A stretch of 64,000 bases of DNA from Listeria rocourtiae FSL F6-920. GTDB lineage: Bacteria > Bacillota > Bacilli > Lactobacillales > Listeriaceae. Positions 14,431 through 25,105 of the stretch are shown here, one piece after another. Position numbers and translations under genes: made by a program. Within the stretch, counting starts at the first letter, position 1. Each line of letters opens with the position of its first letter. Under the pieces are notes generated by a model. That model was not told the origin of the DNA, did not search any database, and saw only the letters and a program-made list of their open reading frames with translations. The stretch spans positions 1-64,000 of the forward strand of contig NZ_AODK01000005.1 in NCBI RefSeq assembly GCF_000525975.1, read 5' to 3'.

Positions 14431-15552
14431 TTAATAGAATGTAAATGGGTTTGTATTTCTTTCCGATACGATAAGGTCAACTTCATAACCATGCAATTGA
14501 CTGGCCTCTTCAAATTGCTTCAAAAGGCTTGCTTTCATAACCTTCTCGATATAATGTCCAGCATCAACCGTTGGCAAATCAATCGCTAATAAATCGTGCC
14601 CCGTATGATAATAAATATCCCCAGTAATATACACATCTGCTCCTGCACGCTTCACATCATGAATAAACTTGTTACCATCCCCACCTATAATTCCAACTTT
14701 ACGTACAGGGCGATCTGAATCGCCAATAACACGCACATTTTCAATGGAAAGTTTCTCCTTAACAAAACCAATAAATGCCGCTAAATCAACAGTTTTTGGT
14801 AAGTTTCCGATTCGACCAAGCCCCATTTCTGTTGCCACATTCTCAATCGGATAAACATCTATCGCCGGAACCTCGTAAGGATGCGCTAGCTTAACCGCCT
14901 TCACGATTTGATCCATTTTTGAACGCGGAAAAATTGCTTCAATTCTTATTTCCCGGACCGTTTCCAAATCCCCTGGTTTGCCTATTGTCGGATTCGCCTC
15001 AACATTAGGCAAGAAATGTCCAGTACCTTCCACCGAAAAAGAACATTCCGAATAACGATCAGAAAACTGTCCAGCCCCATTGTTTACCAATGCCAATCGA
15101 ATCGATTCTTCCGCAAAATCAGGTGTGTATACTGCGATCTTACCATACTTTTCTGTGTATGTAGGCACAATAATTTCAGTATCCATCAAGCCTAACAACT
15201 CACTAATTACATCATTTACACCGCCATCCGCAATATCCAGATTCGTGTGTGCCGCATAAACGATAATATCATGCTTAATTATTTTTTTCACAATTCTGCC
15301 TTGAGATGTTGCAAAATCTATCTTTTTAAGTGGTCTAAATAAAAGCGGGTGATGCGCGATAATCATGTCGACACCCTTCTCAATCGCTTCATCCACCACG
15401 TTTTCCAGCACATCAAGCGTGAACATAATTTTACGAACTTTACGAGCCAAATCACCAATTTGAAGCCCGATTGGATCACCTTCCATTGCGTATTTCTTCG
15501 GTGCAATTCCTTCTAAAACAGCAACGTACTCATAACCATTTGCTACTTTCAT
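14431..15552 (-). CDS. NIF3/YqfO-type metal-binding protein
   Basis: 373 residues. The N- and C-terminal parts form the NIF3 fold with metal-binding motifs AHHPLLF (residues ~65) and AAHTNLDIADGGVND (~100), and a C-terminal GADVYITGDIYYHTGHD and AGHYIE. A ~110-residue PII/CutA-like insertion (about 130-240, with IEAIFPRSKMDQIVKAV) makes it the YqfO subtype. The family is annotated as GTP cyclohydrolase I type 2, but its role is unsettled. It overlaps trmK by four bases. Confidence 0.85.
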   Translation of the reverse strand: MKVANGYEYVAVLEGIAPKKYAMEGDPIGLQIGDLARKVRKIMFTLDVLENVVDEAIEKGVDMIIAHHPLLFRPLKKIDFATSQGRIVKKIIKHDIIVYAAHTNLDIADGGVNDVISELLGLMDTEIIVPTYTEKYGKIAVYTPDFAEESIRLALVNNGAGQFSDRYSECSFSVEGTGHFLPNVEANPTIGKPGDLETVREIRIEAIFPRSKMDQIVKAVKLAHPYEVPAIDVYPIENVATEMGLGRIGNLPKTVDLAAFIGFVKEKLSIENVRVIGDSDRPVRKVGIIGGDGNKFIHDVKRAGADVYITGDIYYHTGHDLLAIDLPTVDAGHYIEKVMKASLLKQFEEASQLHGYEVDLIVSERNTNPFTFY

Positions 15553-16244
15553 CGTAACACATCCTCAATTGTTCGTATTTTAGCGTCCAATTCTGCTAAT
15601 TTTGCTTTATTTTTTGTATTTCCCGCATCAATTTTAGCCTGAATTCCTTTCCAATTGCTCAACTCGTGCTCCCATTTCGTCTGAAAAACTAACGATTTTT
15701 CTCTCATCAAAAATGGACCTAGCAAACGCTCCCCATCTGAATAAACCACTACTTCCTCGCTTGGTTCCAAAACCAATATCTCATATGTCTTATTATCTTC
15801 ACGTAAAATCGCTTCCGAAACAAGAGCCCATTGATTGATTTCTGCCCACTCGCGCAATTGATGTGCCGCAATATTCGGTTGCAAAATCAAGCGTTTAACA
15901 CCTACTAATCTTGCAGAGCCCGCTTCCAAAATCGAGCGAATTAGTGCCCCGCCCATCCCAGCAATGACTATAACATCTATCGCATCTTCCAACTCGATAA
16001 CCGCTAAACCATCGCCTTTACGAACAGCTATTTCTTTTGTTAGTTCCAGACTTTTCACTTGCTTCGTCGCTGATTGAAAAGGGCCTTCCACTACTTCCCC
16101 AGCAATCGCAAACGCAACTTGTCCTTTTTGAACTGCATAACACGGCAAATAAGCATGGTCACTACCGATATCTGCAATTTTTGACCCTATTGGAATATAA
16201 GATACTACCTTTTCTAATCGTTTTGACAATTGTTGTTCATTCAA
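15549..16244 (-). CDS. trmK: tRNA (adenine22-N1)-methyltransferase
   Basis: 231 residues. A SAM-binding motif ADIGSDHAYLPCYAV (about 24-38) and the catalytic-region VIAGMGGALI identify the TrmK/YqfN family, which makes m1A22 in tRNA. The start is a TTG at 16244 nine bases after AGAAGG; upstream in-frame codons have no ribosome site. A C-terminal coiled coil (KIDAGNTKNKAKLAELDAK) is present. It forms an operon with the NIF3 gene downstream of sigA. Confidence 0.85.
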   Translation of the reverse strand: MNEQQLSKRLEKVVSYIPIGSKIADIGSDHAYLPCYAVQKGQVAFAIAGEVVEGPFQSATKQVKSLELTKEIAVRKGDGLAVIELEDAIDVIVIAGMGGALIRSILEAGSARLVGVKRLILQPNIAAHQLREWAEINQWALVSEAILREDNKTYEILVLEPSEEVVVYSDGERLLGPFLMREKSLVFQTKWEHELSNWKGIQAKIDAGNTKNKAKLAELDAKIRTIEDVLR

Positions 16245-16265
16245 AAAAATCATCCTTCTTGTAAA

Positions 16266-16296
16266 AAAGAGAGCGCGCTTGTTACGCACTCTCCTC
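16266..16296 (-). terminator. Terminator after rpoD
   Basis: On the minus strand GAGAGTGCG pairs with CGCGCTCTC around a short loop and is followed by six T's, eight bases after the sigA stop codon. Confidence 0.75.
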
Positions 16297-16304
16297 TGAA
16301 ATTT

Positions 16305-17426
16305 TTATTCTAAGAAATCCTTTAGTTGTTTACTACGACTTGGGTGTCTTAGTTTCCGAAGTGCCTTCGCTTCGATTTGACGAATACGTTCGCGCGTCAC
16401 ACCGAATACACGGCCAACTTCTTCAAGCGTACGCGTACGACCATCATCTAAACCAAAACGCAAACGCAGTACATTTTCTTCGCGGTCTGTTAATGTGTCC
16501 AGTACGTCCTCTAGTTGCTCTTTCAGCAATTCATATGCCGCATGATCCGATGGTGAAGTCGCTTCCTGGTCCTCAATGAAATCACCAAGGTGCGAATCAT
16601 CTTCTTCGCCAATTGGTGTTTCAAGCGACACAGGTTCTTGCGCGATTTTCAAAATCTCACGAACTTTTTCTGTTGGTAAATCCATCTCCTCACCGATTTC
16701 TTCAGGTGAGGGATCACGTCCTAAATCTTGCAGTAAAGAACGTTGCACGCGGATTAATTTGTTAATCGTTTCGACCATGTGAACTGGGATACGAATCGTA
16801 CGCGCTTGATCGGCAATGGCACGTGTAATCGCTTGACGAATCCACCATGTTGCATACGTACTAAATTTGAATCCTTTGTTAAAGTCGAACTTCTCAACAG
16901 CTTTCATTAACCCCATGTTACCTTCTTGAATCAAATCAAGAAACAACATCCCACGACCAACGTAGCGCTTTGCAATGCTGACAACGAGACGTAAGTTAGC
17001 TTCTGCCAATCGTCCTTTCGCTTCCACATCTCCTTGTTCGATACGTTTAGCCAAAGCAATTTCTTCGTCTGCAGAAAGTAGATTGACACGACCTATTTCC
17101 TTCAAATACATCCGAACTGGATCATTGATTTTTACGCCCGGAGGAACACTCAAATCGTTTAAATCAATTTCTTCTGTCTCTTCCTTGATTAGCTCTGCTT
17201 CGTTCGGATCATCGTCTTCGTCGTCATCCGAAACCTCAATTGTTAATACCGAAAGCAATTCTAAAAATTCATCCATTTGATCGCTATCTAAAGTAAATGG
17301 CGCAAGTTTGGCAGCGATCTCAGCATACGTCAAAGACCCCTTCTTCTTGCCATCTTCAATTAATAATTCTTTTGCCTTATCTAGGTTTAAATCTTCTGGT
17401 TTTGTTTCTTGCGGTTTTTTAGCCAT
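16305..17426 (-). CDS. rpoD: Housekeeping sigma factor SigA
   Basis: 373 residues, the normal length for Gram-positive SigA. After the acidic N-terminal region 1.1, region 1.2/2 has [16 protein letters not shown], the core-binding [17 protein letters not shown], and the -10 recognition helix [18 protein letters not shown]. Region 4 ends with [24 protein letters not shown], the -35 recognition HTH. It is encoded downstream of dnaG, the classic dnaG-sigA operon. Confidence 0.98.
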   Translation of the reverse strand: MAKKPQETKPEDLNLDKAKELLIEDGKKKGSLTYAEIAAKLAPFTLDSDQMDEFLELLSVLTIEVSDDDEDDDPNEAELIKEETEEIDLNDLSVPPGVKINDPVRMYLKEIGRVNLLSADEEIALAKRIEQGDVEAKGRLAEANLRLVVSIAKRYVGRGMLFLDLIQEGNMGLMKAVEKFDFNKGFKFSTYATWWIRQAITRAIADQARTIRIPVHMVETINKLIRVQRSLLQDLGRDPSPEEIGEEMDLPTEKVREILKIAQEPVSLETPIGEEDDSHLGDFIEDQEATSPSDHAAYELLKEQLEDVLDTLTDREENVLRLRFGLDDGRTRTLEEVGRVFGVTRERIRQIEAKALRKLRHPSRSKQLKDFLE

Positions 17427-17549
17427 AGTCTGCCACGTCCTCCTTCCAAAATAACCGTCAATGATATACCTTACCTCATTGCCCAGTTTCTAAACACCAT
17501 TCATGCCACTGCACTTTGGTGCCTGTGTCTTTTGCTTTAAGTGAGTTGC

Positions 17550-19442
17550 TTACAACAAGTTGTTCTTAAGATTAGCTCGCATTGTCATGATAGTTCTGGC
17601 CAGCTCCAAAGCTACTTCTATCTCTCCTTGTTGTGATGCTATTTGTAATTGTTGTTCTTTTTCTTTAATGTCCCGTTCAATGCCGGCTTTTCTTAAGCTA
17701 AAAATGTAATCTTGATACTCTTCATTCGTAACTTCGGTGTTTACAACCATCATTTCGAGTTCACTTACTAGATTCCGCGATGCTTCATTAGGAAGTTGGT
17801 CCATCAACGCGAGCGGATTAGCGTCATTCCCAGAAGCATAAAATCCAATTAAATGTGTGTACAACGCTTGATAGTTATCATGATAAAATTCAATTCCCTG
17901 CTCCTGCATCATGCTCCTAATTTGAATAAAGGCATCGCGATCTTCTAACATGTATTTCAAAAGTCGCTTCTCAGAAATCAAGCCCGCAGATGGCGCTAAA
18001 TTGGGCTGCTGAAAACTGAACTTCTCATAAACAGGCCGACCGCCACTGTCATACACCGGATATTCACCAAACTCTTCCGGTGGAGGGCCACCATAATCAT
18101 GAATCTTCGGTTTCACAGTGTTCGCTACAGATTGTTGCAACTGCTGCTTCAAAGCTTCCATCGACAGTTCAAATTCCGAGCCTAGCTGCTTTAAGTAAAG
18201 CTCTCGCTCCACAGCTTGATCTAGCTTCCCGATTTCAACCAAGGCTTCGCCCAAGTAAGCAATTTTATCCGTTTCATTCTGAAGATTACGATTCCGCCTC
18301 AAAAATTGCAACTTAAAAGCCGTCCAGCTTAGCCGTTGATGTGCGTATATTTCAGCAAATTTCTCTGCACCTTCTGAACGAATAAAATCATCTGGATCTT
18401 TTCCGTTTGGCAACTGCACTACAAAGACTTCGAGTCGATGTTGTTCTGCTAGCAATGTCCCAGCCTTGAAGCTCGCCTCAATGCCAGCACGGTCACCATC
18501 ATAACAAATGACCGCTCTATTAGTAACACGCCGAATCATCTGCACATGTTCCTCGGTAAGCGATGTTCCCATAGACGCTACACCATTGCTAAATTCAGCT
18601 GAAACTCCCGAAATAACATCCATATACCCTTCCAACAGCAAGATTTCCTCTTTTTTACGAATTTCCTGTCTCGCATCAGAAAAATGATATAAAATATTGC
18701 GCTTATTAAAAATTGGTGTCTCCGGACTGTTCAAATATTTCGGTCCATCCTCTTGATTAAAAAGACGTCCTGAAAAACCGACTAATTGTCCGCGGTCATT
18801 CTTAATCGGAAACATAATTCGATTGCGGAACCGGTCTACTATATTACCATCATCACGTTCAGTAAGCAAGCCACATTCCACAGCAAGCGGTAAATCAACT
18901 TCTCGCTTCTTTAAAAATGTAGTTACCGTCAACGCATCAGCTGGTGCAAAGCCAATTTCAAAATGATCTAATTCTTGTTCTGACATCCCCCGATCAAGCA
19001 AGTATTGCAACGCCTCTTGCCCTTCCTCGGTCTCCATCAACAAATAATGGTATAACTTACTCGTCAATTGATGGATTTCTATCATTTTACCTTCTTGACT
19101 ATCAGGCTTGTTAGTAGGCGCCCCATCTCCGCTAGCTATCTCAATGTCTAGCGGAATATGCGTCATATCGGCTACTTTTTTCACCGATTCGACAAATGAA
19201 AGACCATCAATCTGCATTAAAAAGGAAAAAATATTGCCTCCTTTTCCACACCCAAAACAATGAAAAATCTGTTTTTCAGGTGACACAGAAAAGGATGGTG
19301 TCTTCTCGCCATGAAAAGGACAAAGCCCCGTGTAATTACGTCCTTGCTTCTTAAGTTGAACATAATTTCCAACAACATCTACAATATCTGCTTGGGAACG
19401 TATCTCATCAATTTTTTCTTCTGGAATCCGTTGCATCTTCAA
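17550..19442 (-). CDS. dnaG: DNA primase
   Basis: About 630 residues. A CHC2 zinc finger (C41, H44, C62, C65 in GLCPFHGEKTPSF and FHCFGCGKGG), a TOPRIM domain with EGYMDVISG, GTSLTEEH and YDGDRAGIEA, and a C-terminal helicase-binding region. It synthesises RNA primers at the fork. The start is uncertain: TTG 19442 (GAGG six bases upstream) overlaps the preceding stop codon, and ATG 19436 is two codons further. It is followed by about 120 bp and then sigA. Confidence 0.97.
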   Translation of the reverse strand: MKMQRIPEEKIDEIRSQADIVDVVGNYVQLKKQGRNYTGLCPFHGEKTPSFSVSPEKQIFHCFGCGKGGNIFSFLMQIDGLSFVESVKKVADMTHIPLDIEIASGDGAPTNKPDSQEGKMIEIHQLTSKLYHYLLMETEEGQEALQYLLDRGMSEQELDHFEIGFAPADALTVTTFLKKREVDLPLAVECGLLTERDDGNIVDRFRNRIMFPIKNDRGQLVGFSGRLFNQEDGPKYLNSPETPIFNKRNILYHFSDARQEIRKKEEILLLEGYMDVISGVSAEFSNGVASMGTSLTEEHVQMIRRVTNRAVICYDGDRAGIEASFKAGTLLAEQHRLEVFVVQLPNGKDPDDFIRSEGAEKFAEIYAHQRLSWTAFKLQFLRRNRNLQNETDKIAYLGEALVEIGKLDQAVERELYLKQLGSEFELSMEALKQQLQQSVANTVKPKIHDYGGPPPEEFGEYPVYDSGGRPVYEKFSFQQPNLAPSAGLISEKRLLKYMLEDRDAFIQIRSMMQEQGIEFYHDNYQALYTHLIGFYASGNDANPLALMDQLPNEASRNLVSELEMMVVNTEVTNEEYQDYIFSLRKAGIERDIKEKEQQLQIASQQGEIEVALELARTIMTMRANLKNNLL

Positions 19443-19886
19443 TTATAACCTCGCTTTTATAAACGTATCCAGTTTATGCAAGAAATTCGCATTGTCCGCA
19501 GAACTCATCGCTAGTGGACCTTTACTGTATTTTCCTTGTCTGCGTTCTTTTGCATGCAAATAGCGCATATCAAGCATCATCGCCATCTCACTTTCACGGT
19601 ATTTTTCCCCGCGATTTGAAAAGGTAGCGACGTCTTTAGCAATTAGCATACTAGCCAGTCCAATATCTTGTGTCACGACAATATCGCCAGACTTGGCTAA
19701 ATTCAGTATACGCATGTCCGCAGATTCCTTATCCGTGTCGACAAAAATCCATACTTCACCCACAGGTAAATGCACAGAATAATGATTATAAGACGCCACA
19801 AAAGTCATCGGCAAACCATACTTCTTCGCCAAATCACGTATCTCATCCTTCACAGGACAAGCATCTGCATCAATAAATATCTTCAT
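19443..19886 (-). CDS. UPF0178 (YaiI/YqxD) family protein
   Basis: 147 residues. It starts MKIFIDADACPVKDE at ATG 19886 (GGAGGG seven bases upstream), then FVDTDKESADMRI and GDIVVTQDIGLASMLI, the conserved signature of the family, which resembles PIN-like nuclease folds with an acidic cluster (DADAC, D-x-D, TQD). Function is unproven. It lies immediately upstream of dnaG with abutting codons. Confidence 0.85.
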   Translation of the reverse strand: MKIFIDADACPVKDEIRDLAKKYGLPMTFVASYNHYSVHLPVGEVWIFVDTDKESADMRILNLAKSGDIVVTQDIGLASMLIAKDVATFSNRGEKYRESEMAMMLDMRYLHAKERRQGKYSKGPLAMSSADNANFLHKLDTFIKARL

Positions 19887-20025
19887 GCTCTTTCCCTCCT
19901 CATTTTCATGGTTGGAGAAAACGCATAACCCATACATAAAAATATATTATAGGCGATTAAAACCAGAATTTCCATCGTTTTAACCGCTATAATATATATA
20001 TTCGCCATAAAATCTGATTTTCCTT

Positions 20026-20850
20026 CTATAATTCTAAATTTTCATCAGCAATTTCGCCAATATGCATTAAAATGTCGTTTGCCGTCTCTTCAATCGCTTT
20101 ATTCGTAACATCCAACACATAACACCCTAATTTATTCGTAAGCTCCGTAAATATCTCCAGCTCTGCATCAATCCGGTCATGACTAGCATAATTACCAACA
20201 CCGCTAAGACCAATTGAAGCCAAACGTTTTTCACGAATCTGGTTCAATTTTTCTTTGCTAATTTTTAATCCAATAATTTTATTTGGATCAATCTCGAACA
20301 ATTCTTCTGGAACCTGTGCTTCTGGAACGATTGGCACGTTCGCTACTTTCAATCCTTTTAGCGCCAAATATTGAGATAATGGTGTTTTGGATGTTCGAGA
20401 AATTCCAATTAACACATAATCCGCTTGCAAAAGCCCCCTCGGATTACGCCCATCATCGTTTTCCACGGCAAACTCAATCGCAGCAACTTTACGGAAATAG
20501 GCTTCATCAAGTGAGCGAACCATTCCAGGCTCCGAAAGCGGCTTAATTTGATACGTTTCTTCCAATTGCGCCAAAAGTGGTCCGAAAATATCAATAATCG
20601 GTACTCCAAATTTTTTCGCAGTTTTATTCAATTCCTCACGCACTTCCTCGACAACGATGGTATGCACGATAATCCCATTATTAACTGCTACTAGGTCCAC
20701 AATTTCCTCAATCATATCGGGCGTATCTACATGATGAAAACGGTGAATAAACTGTTGACTTTTACCAAATTGCATCAAAGCTGCGCGCGTTACAAGTTCT
20801 GCTGTTTCTCCCGTTGAATCTGAAACGACGTACACTGCTGGTTGCGTCAT
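20026..20850 (-). CDS. Pyruvate,phosphate dikinase regulatory protein family (YqfL)
   Basis: 274 residues. The DUF299 kinase/pyrophosphorylase family: N-terminal [18 protein letters not shown], central [25 protein letters not shown], whose GxSRTxKT is the P-loop-like nucleotide site, and KLISK-like C-terminal segments. Such proteins phosphorylate or dephosphorylate PPDK with ADP. ATG 20850 is preferred over 20856 by its spacing to AAGGAG. It follows glyS directly, as in Bacillus. Confidence 0.85.
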   Translation of the reverse strand: MTQPAVYVVSDSTGETAELVTRAALMQFGKSQQFIHRFHHVDTPDMIEEIVDLVAVNNGIIVHTIVVEEVREELNKTAKKFGVPIIDIFGPLLAQLEETYQIKPLSEPGMVRSLDEAYFRKVAAIEFAVENDDGRNPRGLLQADYVLIGISRTSKTPLSQYLALKGLKVANVPIVPEAQVPEELFEIDPNKIIGLKISKEKLNQIREKRLASIGLSGVGNYASHDRIDAELEIFTELTNKLGCYVLDVTNKAIEETANDILMHIGEIADENLEL

Positions 20851-20864
20851 AATCATTAGCTCCT

Positions 20865-22932
20865 TTATTTCACGTTTATTTCTTCGATTTGGGCGAACTC
20901 CTTAATAAAACTTGCTAGTTCAAATAATAGCGCTAAACGGTTGTTTCGAACAACTTCATCATCACTCATGACAAGTGTATTTTCAAAATAAGCATCAATC
21001 GCTGTACGTAACGCTGCAAATGCACGCAACCGATCCACAATGATAAGCGTCGGGTAATCGTGTTTTAATTTTTGAACCGCATCAAAAAGCTGTTGCTCCG
21101 ATTCATTTTCAAAAAGCCCTGGATTAACGGTTATATCACCTTGATGCTTCTTGGAAATATTGATAACACGTGCAAGAGCCTCCATTGTTGGACGGAACCA
21201 CTCGGCATCGCGGTTTTTATTTAGTAGTTCTGCTCGTTCAATCAGCTCCGGTACAACATTGCTTCCAGTGCTAACAACCGCATCGATAATGTCATGTCGA
21301 ATTTGCTGATCCGAAAGAATCGCGCGCAATCGATTTTGCAAGAATAGCTCTACCTGTTCAAAAACTTCCTCACTTGGGAGTGTATTTAAGCCTTCTGCTC
21401 GCTCGATTTCTACTGTATCTGCTAAAACGCTAAGCAATTGAATATCCCAATTTTTCGCTTGAATAATGCGCATAATCCCCAGCGCACTACGACGTAAGCT
21501 AAACGGATCAGCCGAACCAGTCGGCACGATGTTCACACAGAAAAATCCAGTTAAGGTTTCCAATTTGTCCGCAACCGCAAGCAAGGCACCGATATCGCTT
21601 TGTGGTAACTCACCATCTGCTGAGGTTGGCATATAATGCTCTCGAATCGCTGTTGCCACTTCCGCATCTTCACCTTGTAATAATGCATATTTCTCGCCCA
21701 TGATTCCTTGTAATTCGGGAAATTCACCGACTAAATTAGTCACCAAGTCAAATTTATAAATATCCGCAGCACGCGCGATTTTCGCTTTTTGTGCCTCGGT
21801 CATCTGCAACTGTTCCGCGATGATTAGCGCTACTTTTTTCACACGAACCATTTTCTCCGTTAGTGTTCCTAATTTTTCATGGAAAACGATATTATTCAAT
21901 TTCGCAACGGCCTCATCGATTGTTATTTTCAAATCTTCTTGATAAAAGAAGTCCGCATCCGAAAGCCGTGCTCGAAGTACCTTTTCATTGCCTTTTGCCA
22001 CGGTTTCTAAATTTTCATGATTCCCATTTCGAACTGTGATAAAGTAAGGTCTCAATTTGCTAGCATCGTCCACGACCGGGAAATAACGTTGATGCTCCTT
22101 CATCGTTGTAACGAGCACTTCTTCTGGTAACTCCAAATAAGTCTCGTCAAATGTGCCGTGAAGAACTGTAGGATATTCTACTAAATTATTAACCTCTTCC
22201 AAAAGATCCTCATCCACAGGAATCTTCCAATTTTCTACCGCTTCAATTTCTTCAATTTGAGTCAAAATCGCGGCTTTTCTTTTGGACGCATCCGCTACCA
22301 CAAACTGGCTCAATAGCGTTTCCTCATAGTCAGCAGGGGCTGAAACCGTCGCAGAATTGCCCAAAAAGCGATGTCCACGTGTTTCATTTCCAGTCGTTAC
22401 ATTCGTAATCTCAAAGGGAATAACTGTATTGCCAAATAACGCAATCAGCCATTTAATCGGACGAATATATTTTAAATCATAGGCCGACCAGTGCATGCTT
22501 ACAGGGAAAGTCATTGAAGTCACAATTTGGCGCATTTGTGGTAATAAATCAACCGTCGCCGCACCTTGCACTTCTTTCGTCAAATAAATGTACTCTACAC
22601 CATTAATTTCGCGGAATTCAAGCGTTTCAGGATCAACACCTTGTCCTCTAGCAAAACCTTGAGCCGCTTTCGACCAGTTACCAGCTGCATCTTTTGCAAT
22701 TTTTTTTAGCTGGACCTTTTGATTCTTCCACGCGATCTGCTTGTTTTTCAGCCAAATCTTTTACGATGACAGATAAACGGCGAGGACTTGAGTAAACTTC
22801 TGTTGCTGTGTACTCTAAATCATTTTCTACAAGCCACTTTTCCACGCGTTCTTGTAATTGTCTCACAGACGCAGTAATATATTTCGCAGGCATTTCCTCT
22901 AAACCAATTTCTAACAGAAAATCTTTACTCAT
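20865..22932 (-). CDS. glyS: Glycyl-tRNA synthetase beta subunit, homopolymer-interrupted
   Basis: Corrected length 688 residues, the family norm. It begins [19 protein letters not shown]; the middle contains [32 protein letters not shown] and the LLALADKLETL-like HD-domain segment ([18 protein letters not shown]); the C-terminus is the anticodon-binding [11 protein letters not shown] and [10 protein letters not shown]. One T too many at 22700-22707 splits it. Beta subunit of the alpha2beta2 enzyme; it overlaps glyQ by four bases and is controlled by the glycine T-box. Confidence 0.96.
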
Positions 22933-23816
22933 GATCTGCGCCCTCCTTTTCTTTCAACAGCGGGAACCCCAATTTTTTCACGCTCATTATAAAATGTTTT
23001 GGCTATGCGACGGGCTAAATTCCGAATCCTAGCAATATATTGCGCGCGCTCCGTCACCGAAACAACACCTTTTGCATCCAATAGATTAAACGTATGCGAA
23101 CATTTCAATACATAATCATACGCTGGAAAAACAAGCCCTTCCTCCATTTGACGACCGGCCTCACGCTCATACGTATCAAAAAGCGATAACAGCATATCAC
23201 CACTTGATGTTTCAAATGCATATTTCGAATTCTCATACTCTGCCTGATAAAAAATATCACGATACGAGATCCCTTCTGTCCACTCCAGATCAAATACATT
23301 CTCTTTTTCTTGAATATATGAAGCCAAGCGCTCCAAGCCATACGTGATTTCCGACGTTACTGGTGAACACTCCAAACCACCAACTTGTTGGAAATAAGTA
23401 AATTGCGTAATTTCCATTCCATCTAGCCAAACTTCCCATCCAAGCCCAGCGCAACCAAGCGATGGATTTTCCCAGTTATCCTCAACAAAGCGAATATCAT
23501 GCTCTAGTGCATTGATACCTAGTTTTTCAAGTGATCCCAAATAAAGCTCTTGGATATTGTCTGGCGATGGCTTCATCACAACTTGAAATTGATGATGCTG
23601 GAATAAACGGTTTGGATTTTCCCCGTAACGACCATCAGCAGGACGACGTGAAGGCTCCACATAACCAGCTTTCCATGGCTCAGGTCCAATTGCTTTTAAA
23701 AATGTGTAAGGGCTCATCGTTCCTGCACCTTTTTCTACATCATATGACTGCAACATAATACAACCTTGCTCAGACCAATAATCTTGCAATGTTCGAATCA
23801 TTTTTTGTAAATTCAT
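22929..23816 (-). CDS. glyQ: Glycyl-tRNA synthetase alpha subunit
   Basis: 295 residues from ATG 23816, chosen because GGAGGTG precedes it by seven bases; an in-frame ATG at 23843 lacks a site. The class II catalytic core is evident: [40 protein letters not shown] and [12 protein letters not shown]. It forms the alpha2beta2 glycyl-tRNA synthetase with the glyS product encoded just downstream. Expression is governed by the T-box leader upstream. Confidence 0.97.
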   Translation of the reverse strand: MNLQKMIRTLQDYWSEQGCIMLQSYDVEKGAGTMSPYTFLKAIGPEPWKAGYVEPSRRPADGRYGENPNRLFQHHQFQVVMKPSPDNIQELYLGSLEKLGINALEHDIRFVEDNWENPSLGCAGLGWEVWLDGMEITQFTYFQQVGGLECSPVTSEITYGLERLASYIQEKENVFDLEWTEGISYRDIFYQAEYENSKYAFETSSGDMLLSLFDTYEREAGRQMEEGLVFPAYDYVLKCSHTFNLLDAKGVVSVTERAQYIARIRNLARRIAKTFYNEREKIGVPAVERKGGRRS

Positions 23817-23845
23817 CCAATCCACCTCCGTAAAATTAGGCATAT

Positions 23846-24150
23846 AAAAACCCTCGTCTCTATGCCTCTAAAAGAAAAGCATAGGGACGAGAGTACTCTC
23901 GCGGTTCCACCCTACTTGGATAGAGCATACCCGATGTAAATCGGCGACAAGCACTCGATTTATGTTAAGTCACAGGCGCCTACCCACTTAAAAAGAACGG
24001 TCTGGCGTTATGGCTTTCACGAAAGGGTATTCTCAAATCCCACCTTGATTTCGTTTGTGCTCAGGAAGGCCTTCTTAAAAAGATTCACGTTCGGCTCACA
24101 CCGTCTCCGAACTCGCTTAGAAAAGAGCTTTTTAATACTATTTTTCCATC
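23846..24150 (-). promoter_or_regulatory. Glycine T-box riboswitch upstream of glyQS
   Basis: The minus-strand leader contains the T-box core (AGGGTGGAACCGCG at 23914-23901). A terminator follows whose stem CTCGTCYCTATGC pairs with GCATAGAGACGAG (23851-23892), with five T's. Stem I includes GCGAGTTCGGAGACGG and a likely specifier GGC near 24069-24071, consistent with glycine. Uncharged tRNA-Gly would stabilise the antiterminator and turn on glyQS. A ~28-nt stem between stem I and the T-box closely resembles the intergenic repeat at 14.21 kb. Confidence 0.9.
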
Positions 24151-24201
24151 ATCGCACCTATTCATTCATACATTAAAATTTACCGCATTTTAGGAAGAAA
24201 G

Positions 24202-24982
24202 TCAATCACCATCTTCTTTTTTAGGACGATCTTTTAAAACATCATCCCAGTTCTTCATATTATTTAGGAATTTTTTACTCTTCAAATAAAGCCCTGAATA
24301 TTGCTCATAATACGTGTCTATCGCACGCTGAATCTCATCTTTTGTCTCCTGCTTCACATCGATGTTACCCAGCCGGTCCAACTGAAAGATATAAAATAGG
24401 CGCAACAATTTCACCGATTTCTCCGTTAAATGTAGCCGATATTTATCTCGCTCAAAACAACGATGACATACAATTCCATTCGTATACGCTGAAAAATCAA
24501 AGCGCCCTTCTGGCTGACCACAAATAGCACACCGGTCCATCGTAGGGTATAAACCCAATACGGAGAGCATTTTCATCTCAAAAATCTGTGTTAACACTTG
24601 CGGATCGTATCCCTCATCGATATGATGAATAATTTGATAAAAAAGGATTATAAAGCGGTTCACTCGCCTGTTGTTCCTCAGTGGCCTTATCAAGCAATTC
24701 ACACGCATAAGTCGCATAAGCGGTTAGAAATATATCTGTTTGAATCGATGAAAAAGAGGCAATCGCTTCACCCTGTTGTAACGTTCCTAAGCCACGATTC
24801 GGATAAAAAGTGAAAACGCCATTTGTAAAAAGTTGCGTCACAGCAGCTAGTCTACTCTTTGTTTTTTTCGCACCACGAGCGACTAGTCCAATTTTCCCAT
24901 ACTCTCTCGAATAAATGACAACAATTTTATCAGATTCCCGATAATTAGTCGTTCGAATGACGATTCCTTCACATTTTTCCAT
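24202..24982 (-). CDS. recO: DNA repair protein RecO, homopolymer-interrupted
   Basis: About 259 residues after removing one A from 24639-24644 (junction [15 protein letters not shown]). The N-terminal OB fold has [25 protein letters not shown]; a C-terminal zinc site is formed by CAICG and CHRC. It loads RecA and anneals SSB-coated strands with RecR in the RecFOR pathway. It lies downstream of era in the cdd-era-recO order usual in Firmicutes. The C-terminus is lysine-rich. Confidence 0.95.
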
Positions 24983-25105
24983 CTTGGTTCACTCCTCACC
25001 ATCCATTATACAACATCGATTTGAAAAAATGGCAGATTTTTATTTATTTAATCATCACACTGTTGTACAATTGTAGTATTATAATATAAAGGGAGCGTTT
25101 TTCAC

